Shown here: piece by piece, positions 57,191 to 64,000 of the stretch
Position numbering within the stretch: position 1 is the first letter of the stretch
Layout of the letters: each line of letters starts with the position of its first letter
Assembly: GCA_016801885.1 (NCBI GenBank)
Contig: CM028895.1
Location: forward strand, 16,388,001 to 16,452,000
Source of the DNA: Toxotes chatareus
Lineage: Eukaryota; Chordata; Actinopteri; Toxotidae
Direction of reading: 5' to 3'
Length of the DNA stretch: 64,000 nt
Notes under the pieces: generated by a model
The model's input: only the letters and a program-made list of their open reading frames with translations
Database searches by the model: none
What the model was told of the DNA's origin: nothing
Made by a program: the position numbers and the translations under genes

Positions 57191-58730
57191 TCCCCACATG
57201 GCCAAATTAAAAAATATCAATTAATGTAATTGTAAGTATCATGATAGCCTGCTGAATCACCTGAGCTTTTACTAAATTACCTTTGTGCTGCAAAAAGTAA
57301 AAGTTTGTGCTGCGATAATGCACAATTCAGTGATTTTTTCTGTTGCAATGAGGTGGTATAATGTATTAAGAACTGTTATGGGAACAGAGTTACAAGTACA
57401 AGTGTCCTAAAGTTTTATAAGAAGTGAGGAAGTTGTTAAAAGATGCAGACAACCCTATGGCCAAGACCTAATGCTGCATTAGCATCCTACACATAAAGCT
57501 AAAGTGAAGTGAAAGGTGCTTTGAATGTGTACTGTGTGTGCTTTATCCACTGTGTATTTTATGTCAGTGTGTATGTGCCGCTGACAGTTTTGATATATTC
57601 AAAATGGCGGGATGAAGCCTCAAATAAAAAAATCTCCAGATAGAAAAAGACATATTTACAGACACATCTTTGTACTGTCGGCTCACCAAGAACTCCAATG
57701 GTCTGTCCATTCTTTTAAACTGCAATCAATTGCCATTGAAAAGCCTGGAAACTGTTCAATGCAAAATGTATTTGGTGTTATTTTTATTCAGTCGAGGCTT
57801 CTTGATCTCAGCTTCAAACCACCACATTTCTCCTCAGGGAGCTTACAATGACTCACATTCGAGCCAGGAAACCAGGAGCGATTGAGCAGTTTCAATCACA
57901 CGCATGGAGACTTTTAAAAAACAAGATCAATCAATATCCACCTCTTAAAGTTAACTCACAAAATTTACTTTGATCGAAACCGTCAGTCACCCTCACACAC
58001 TAAGTAACCATCTCTGTTGCTCATCAGTGCCTGAATGCCAATGACCTGAAATCACTGACTTCAAACAAGCTGGAAGATAAACCTATAAAGCTAAAGACTG
58101 TCTTTGTGTGTCCTGAGAACGCCTCATGCTCCACATTTCTGTGACCTAATTTCTCTTTTCACACTGTCAATAACTAAATTGTGCTACTGCGTCAAAATGA
58201 ACAGAATGCCTTAATGACTGTGAGAAGAAAATCCTCCTCTAGTTTGGAAGTGCTGCCTACACTGATAAGAATATATGCGAGCGAAAGTGTAACAGCACAG
58301 AAAAGCAGTGTGCATGAACAGCTTCACTGGCAGGTCCACTCGTCCTTTGGGGGTGCAAAAATCTGTGTATCTGCTTTTACAGGTTTTATGTTTTTTCTAT
58401 AATACAGCACATAACACAGAGAGCTTTACTTCAGGACACTATATGAGCATAAGTAGCAATACTGTGATAGAGTTTACTCAAATTTGCAAAACTAACTCCA
58501 GCTGCACATTTGTTGCCCCACTCCAAAATTTCACAATGTGTGTGATGTGACCTAAATCGCTTTAAAAAATCCCATGAAATGCGAATATAGTACTTCTGGA
58601 CTTAAGAAGTCCAACCAAGTCAAAAACAAAACCTTTCTCCTTGTCCTGTCAAATCAAAATACCCTTTTTAGCCAAACTAGCACCTCACTGGTTCACCTTA
58701 CTCCCTTACAATAGTTTGAAAACGCAATCA
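57191..58730. other. Intergenic sequence
   Basis: AT-rich, with overlapping short frames of no apparent meaning. No repeat family recognised. Confidence 0.5.
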
Positions 58731-58732
58731 CA

Positions 58733-58775
58733 AAAGTCAAGTCAGTTTTATTTATATAGCATCTCACATTAAGGA
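58733..58775 (+). repeat. Fragment of the TTTATTTATATAGC repeat
   Basis: AAGTCAAGTCAGTTTTATTT continuing into ATATAGCATCTCACA is the end of a ubiquitous teleost repeat (CAAGTCAATTTTATTTATAT, then AGC). Only about 40 bases remain. Confidence 0.65.
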
Positions 58776-61200
58776 GGTAACGAGAGGGAACTTTAAGTTT
58801 GAGACTGATAATGATCATCTACGCTCTAACCAAAAACTCACTTTCGATGACATATAATTCCTGAGTGATTTTTGGCTTTGACTGTCTGAAAATACAGCTT
58901 GGTAATGCAGTTAACACTGATGTTTCTGATGTCCAGAGTTTCCCAGTCGCACATGAACGCACCATATGCAGACGCACAGACACGTAGAAAGAAGCTTTTT
59001 CTAATTCCTTTTCAGTTTCCTGTCTGGCTCTGTTAAAGAATTGATGCATTGTGTCTCTAATCCTTATAAGTGTATTATAAAATCCTTCCTGGGCTCCTTT
59101 CTCTCAGGTGTTGGAGTGTCCTGCACTAAAAAGGAGCCAAAAACATACATCAAGTCCAGCATTTCTTCCTCTCAATTTCTCCCAGTGACGGATATGTCTT
59201 GGAAAACAGATATGAGGTTGTAGCCAAAAACAGAATGGCTTCCCAGCAGCAGGACCTATACATCATTGTAAATAATTCACAGAAGTAAAGCTAGCTTCCT
59301 GAGGCCAGCACATGCCCAGGCCAACATGTGCTTCATCTTGCTCACTGTGGAATTCCCTAAGGCACAGCATTGACCTGGGGCAGCCATCTTGGGGACATGT
59401 TTGAACAGGAGAACATTACTCCTCATCCTACAAATGTAGTTTTTATAAGGTGCCAAAAGTGACAGATTTTGTACTTTACTTGTTCTTTATCTGCAGTAAA
59501 TTCAAAAGTGCCAGTACATTGAGAAGTTTGGATTACTTTAGTGTCCAGGTCAAAATAAATCTCAAACTTGCACAATATGTCCATTTGCTTGGATAGACTT
59601 GTAGGCTAAACATACGCTGGAAATAACTGAGTGGCATAAATGTTGCACTACATACATATCATTTCCACACTACATCTGTGAAATCGCATATTCTACTGTG
59701 TAGCCTGAGGCTAAAGTAAGTAACCTGTGTAAACTAATGTACGGAAGCCCTGAGGGCGAAACTCTGCAACTCTGACTGGAACATTAACACAATCACATTT
59801 CAGAAAGCACATTAAGAAACGCAGAAAACACAGCATTTAGGAAAAGATACACAACATTAGAGATAACAAATTAACATGACAGAAAACACAAAGTGTTCAA
59901 AATGAATTAAATGACATTATGAAATAAACTCACATTTAAAAATACCATCAAATATATAAATTAACCAATAAGCTGTATTCAACTGAACTTATTTTAATAT
60001 AATTTTATGAAATTATATTTTATTATTCTTGTTTTTATAATACAATTATATTGGTGGAATATTTTTCTTCTAATTTTTTGGGGGGTTCCATAATTTTTAT
60101 CAGTTACACTTTGTTTCGTTAGCCAGCATAGATGGATATGTGCAGCCTTGCGATCTACCTTTGAGGATCCATATTTTATAAAACACATTAACAAATCCAA
60201 AAATAAAATGGCACAATGACACCCTGTGTTTTCTGAAATGGTGTTGTGTTTCCTGTTTTATTGACATGTTACATTCAATACTGTTTTGTTTTGCCCCTCA
60301 GGGCCACCGTGATTGTGGCACGTACACATGCACAGAAGAAAAAAAAACACAATAGGAATATATACAAGATAACAACATAGACAAAAGCAGAGTGACTGCA
60401 CTAGCGTCAGCCTTTATTTGTGAGACAGGAACTTTTTCCAATCGCATTACCAGGAGGAAGGAGACACCGCAGAGCAACGTTTTGGGGATAGTTTCTCTGC
60501 TGAAAAATCATTTTTAATTCAGGTGCTCTAACTTATTTTATCAGCTCTCAGGACTGCTGCTGAGTAAACACTTTTGAAATTGAAGGTGAGAAAGCCCCTC
60601 TGGTTTTGAACATAAAAAATGCATCAGCCGTGTGAATGTAGAACAGTATATCATTCCTGAAAACACTGCAGCTTCCATTACAGCAAGCTACACTGCTCAC
60701 CAGTTGAGGGAAGCAGTAAACCAGGTCCAGTCTGTTTTGATAGCGCATCACGTTTATGATTGAGAGTTTCTGAATATATAAAAGAGAAACAACAGTGTAT
60801 TTCCCAGTAGTTTATGATGTTAGTTACCTCCCAATTCAATGTGGAATAAGATGCCCGTGCTCTTGCTTTCTGCTGAATCCCTTTGCAGCAGATTTCATCC
60901 TTTTCACTGATACAACAATGCTCGGCTCCTATTGATTTTTCAAATAGCAACCTGTGCTGTGGCCTTGCACCAAAGCCCACACACTGTTTGAGTGATGACA
61001 ACCTTAATACATCAACATGCCCAAGTCAACCGGCCTGATACCAACAATAGCGGACCTGCTCAGCCATGTAATGACGCCTTTTGTGTTTTAGTCTAAACAT
61101 GGCAGACTGATCACTGACGCATGCAGAGGGGCTGATGTCAAACGGTCCTGTGTTGAATCACAAAGATACTTCTCTCCGTTTCATAAATGTGTCTCTGGTT
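58776..61200. other. Intergenic sequence
   Basis: No gene seen. AT-rich between 59880 and 60230, including a perfect inverted repeat at 59996-60019. An acceptor-like CTTTCTCTCAG at 59108 has no usable frame after it. Confidence 0.5.
59996..60019. repeat. Perfect 10-bp stem AT inverted repeat
   Basis: AATATAATTT and AAATTATATT pair around TATG in very AT-rich DNA, where such structures are expected by chance more often. Confidence 0.7.
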
Positions 61201-61206
61201 TGGCAG

Positions 61207-61306
61207 AAGTCGGGACAAGTCAATGCGTTTGGACAGATCAACCCATCACTGTCGCCTGACCCAGACTCTGCTCCCATTACACAGCTTCTCCAGTCTGTCA
61301 CAGAGA
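61207..61306 (+). CDS. Isolated exon-like segment, unknown
   Basis: The acceptor-like GTCTCTGGTTTGGCAG precedes 100 bases ending CACAGAGA before the strong donor GTGAGTG. One frame (phase 0 to 1) reads SGQVNAFGQINPSLSPDPD and continues ITQLLQSVTE. A second frame is also open, which lowers the weight of the evidence. No partner exon was identified and no family recognised. Confidence 0.3.
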
Positions 61307-61319
61307 GTGAGTGTTACAG

Positions 61320-62770
61320 GGTTGAGCTTTCATTCGTTATGAATAGTCAAGATGTGGCCAGAAGCACCAGATTTCTATGGTTTCAAAATCTATGCTGGTT
61401 TGAAATACACAGTTAGTCTTTCTTTTTTTGTTTGCAGCACTGCAAATTAATTTGCAACTTATGGATATTAGATAAATTCACCTGAAAATCGAATCTTAAT
61501 TTAGCAAAAACAAGTCTAAGACCCATTTTGATGGGAGTTCCTGCTTAAAATTGAATGATATTTTAAATTAAACTGTCTAAACATTTCAGCAACAATGAAC
61601 CTAAATCTCCACTCTACTAAATATCCTTTACAAATAGTTTAATCCACCAAAGCCAAGGACTTGCTGTCTCTGTCTTTAAACTGACTTTCCGCTGACACAT
61701 CAGAGTGTTGGTGATCCATGGCAGTGATAGCTTTTGGCTGTTTTGACATGGGGGACCAAGATTGTTTTGTGTGCGCGGGTGTGAGGGCCAGTCGGTCATT
61801 GGAGCTGGGAGGATTTATCACTGCATGCTGGGTATTGATTTATACCCAAGCGCAGGTCTGTTACCCCCCTCCACTCTCCCCTCCCAAGCCAGTGGCCTCT
61901 GTGTGCTTGATTCCTCTGAATAGTATTGGCTCCATAGGAGCTTCTAATCCCTCTAGCTGATACACATTAGCCCTCCCTTGTTGTAAAACATTGATTGCTC
62001 TGTAATAACAAGTACAGATTGTGTACAGTCCCATGGTGTATTACTAGCAATGACCTATAGTTTTTTTTTTCTTAACACAAAAAGAGGATTGTGGGATTTT
62101 CGCTAAGCTTCGTAGTGAGGGTGAGAACCTCTGTGGCTGCATTTTTCACAATAAGTCAGATCGACTGTATTTGTATAGCTCAGTGTCACATGAAGTGCCT
62201 CAGTTGCTCTTTTCAGTTGTCAACTCAGCCAAGGATCATCTCTAAGAAAAAACAGGATAAACTGCTTAGTGACCTCAACACAAACCCCCCCCCAAAAAAC
62301 ACACCTCTAGAAAATATCAGACAGAATCTTTCCTTTTGTTAAACAGACACTAATAAATTTACTACAAAACATGTAAACAATGCAGACCTTTGCTACGGCT
62401 GCACAAGTCCTACAGTTTGTCAGTACAACTGTAAAAACGTGTGTGCCACGTCCTAGTAATGCACCTTTAAAGAGTTCTATAATTATTGGTTCTCAAATTT
62501 ACTAATGCTTCATAGATCAGTTATAAGCTGTTCATAAGAACAATTGGTTGCTAAGTAATGAAAGATAATTGTTTTTCAGCCTCGATAAGGCCATCAAAAC
62601 TGCAAGTTTAGAAAATATGCTAATGATGTCATCAATAGAGAATTACCAATCGACAGATTTTACAACAATATCTATTGTGTAGCACATTCCAACAACCTGG
62701 CAATTTAAAGTTCTTAAGACATAAAAGGTATTAAGAAGGGATATGAAAGAAACATAAGGCAATATAAAAA
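61320..62770. other. Intergenic sequence
   Basis: 61690-61950 is complex and could be regulatory. The rest is AT-rich. A C-run with poly-A lies at 62286-62300. Confidence 0.5.
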
Positions 62771-62774
62771 TGTA

Positions 62775-62960
62775 ATATTAAAGGGCCAATATGTAAGTGC
62801 TTTAGTTCAAAACATTCAAAAAATAGCAACAGAATGTGAAGAAATAACAGCTTTGACCTTATGTCAAAGACAACTATGTATAAGTTAACATGCTAAGCAG
62901 CTAGCCTGTCTCGTAATACCAATTTGTATCTCAGTCCAACATGAGAGGATGAAGAAGTAT
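62775..62960 (+). repeat. Probable dispersed fish repeat
   Basis: ATTAAAGGGCCAATATGTAAG, then GAAATAACAGCTTTGACCTT, GTTAACATGCTAAGCAGCTAG and CTCGTAATACCAATTTGTA follow the order of a percomorph repeat I recall, but no second copy is present in the window to confirm it. Confidence 0.4.
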
Positions 62961-64000
62961 TAACAGTCGTCCTCTCTCTGTGACATTCCTCCGCTTTTTC
63001 TACAAGCTCTGATACTGATGCTGCTGCTCTCTTCACTAAGTTCCTCTGCATCTCGTGGTTCATCCTCTACTGCTGCCATCACTACATCTTCCCTGTCTCT
63101 CTGAGTGGGCAGACTGAGTGTGAAATTGCCATCGTTAGTGAAACAATAACCAAAGGAAACCTACTAATTACGTCCTCAGATTACAAGGTAAACCTGTGTG
63201 GAAAACATTATTCCCCGAATCCAAGCAGGTCAGCAACTGCCCTATGCTGAGGTTACATTCATTCAGGATAACGTTAGCTCAACCTGAGGGTGAGAGCTGA
63301 AACTTGAGGGTTGTGAGTGGCCAGTGAGCCCAGTCCCAGAACACACACACAAGCACCGCGCGCTCATGCACACCCTGAATGACAGGTACACAGAGAGAGC
63401 TGGTAAAAGCTTAATGGATTTTCGGATGGTCCACCAGTCCACCAGCCCACTGATGCGGTGGCCCAATGGAATTTGTCCCTGTATGCCTGATGACCAGTCC
63501 AACTATGGCACAGTGGAGGGGGGCAAAAACCCATTTCCTTGTTTCTTACAATAGATGTAGACACAACAACTTTCTGGTAAAACGCTGCCTCCTACTTGGA
63601 GAATGAATAATGGGAATAAAAGGAGTAACTAACATAGAAGACAAAAACTAAGCTAACAGAAGAAAGGTAATAAAGCCAGTGCAGCAACAGGAGGAAAGCT
63701 GGTACAGATCTAAAGTTTTCTGTGAGTTTTCTCCAGATGTGTACAGCATGAAAACTGAATGCTGTTTCTCCATGTTAGGCTTACAGAAAGCAGACCTGAC
63801 CCTGATCATCTGAGAGCAGAGCAGCAGAGCAGCAGAGCAGCAGAGCAGAAATATATTTCGGCCCTTTAGCCATTCAGTACTCTAAAACCCAACAGGAGTA
63901 TTTAAACCCATTAAGACCTAAGGCACCGTCTAAAAAAAGCATTTTAAAAACTAAGCATTATTTGAAAACAGCCTCTGAAAACCTGAGGGTTTTCTGAAAA
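62961..64000. other. Intergenic sequence
   Basis: Pyrimidine-rich and CTGCTG-rich part at 62985-63110, then mixed sequence. Frames at 63263-63564 on both strands have no support. The window ends in unremarkable AT-rich DNA. Confidence 0.5.
63813..63849. repeat. (CAGAGCAG)n minisatellite
   Basis: Four to five units of an 8-base repeat built from CAG and AGAG words. Confidence 0.85.

Noticed and set aside
1..64000. tRNA, rRNA, spliceosomal RNA, known miRNA, Tc1/mariner ends and CRISPR-like arrays
   Set aside because: I looked for tRNA B-box words, conserved U6 and U2 sequences, several conserved vertebrate miRNA seeds, Tc1-type terminal repeats and regularly spaced repeats and saw none; divergent members could be missed by eye.

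Overview
The window reads as non-coding DNA from a ray-finned fish, most likely a percomorph teleost. It is AT-rich and dominated by (CA/GT)n microsatellites. It carries degraded copies of dispersed repeats that I recognise from percomorph genomes: a long foldback element with ends like TGACATTTTGGGAAAT, a family containing TCCCCAGAGGATGAATCCTA, a tail reading GGCTGGAG..CCCAGCTGACA, a TTTATTTATATAGC fragment, and a LINE reverse-transcriptase relic. I see no operon, no bacterial signals, no CRISPR array and no rRNA or tRNA. Almost all open frames of 60-170 codons are chance frames in intergenic DNA.

Coding content is sparse. The best case is a minus-strand gene crossing about 45-50 kb. Two short exons (49598-49660 and 45135-45203) have good splice sites and identical phase 1-1, and they join without a stop. 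A possible first coding exon lies at 51394-51444. The rest of this gene would lie outside the window or in exons I could not find, and I do not recognise the product. A second place of interest is 29.7-33.5 kb on the plus strand, where a run of exon-like segments bounded by consensus splice sites can be joined into a 68-codon reading frame. It looks like a small unknown gene or a decayed one, and a LINE fragment (31.9-32.2 kb) sits inside it. Single exon-like segments also occur at 52802-52915 and 61207-61306 on the plus strand.

The rest looks like a regulatory landscape. Blocks of complex, repeat-free sequence with homeodomain, POU and CTCF-type motifs occur at about 9.8-10.6, 14.1-14.3, 17.9-18.0, 20.0-20.8, 22.7-23.6, 25.1-25.5, 34.5-35.7, 37.7-38.5, 39.1-39.4, 40.7-41.3, 43.6-43.8, 46.4-46.8, 50.4-50.6, 54.0-54.2 and 56.2-56.5 kb. 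They are separated by AT-rich filler and old repeats. This is the usual look of a gene desert beside a developmental regulator, but no such gene lies in the window, so this is inference.

The most notable observations are: a block of about 210 bp present twice (22695-22902 and 23368-23584) with a POU octamer kept in both copies; a 344-bp block duplicated at 3.9 and 4.4 kb; two adjacent hairpins at 26815-26937 laid out like an H/ACA RNA; a 97-nt miRNA- or MITE-like hairpin at 36509-36605; and an apparent excess of the octamer ATGCAAAT. Everything here comes from reading one sequence by eye, with no alignment or database search.
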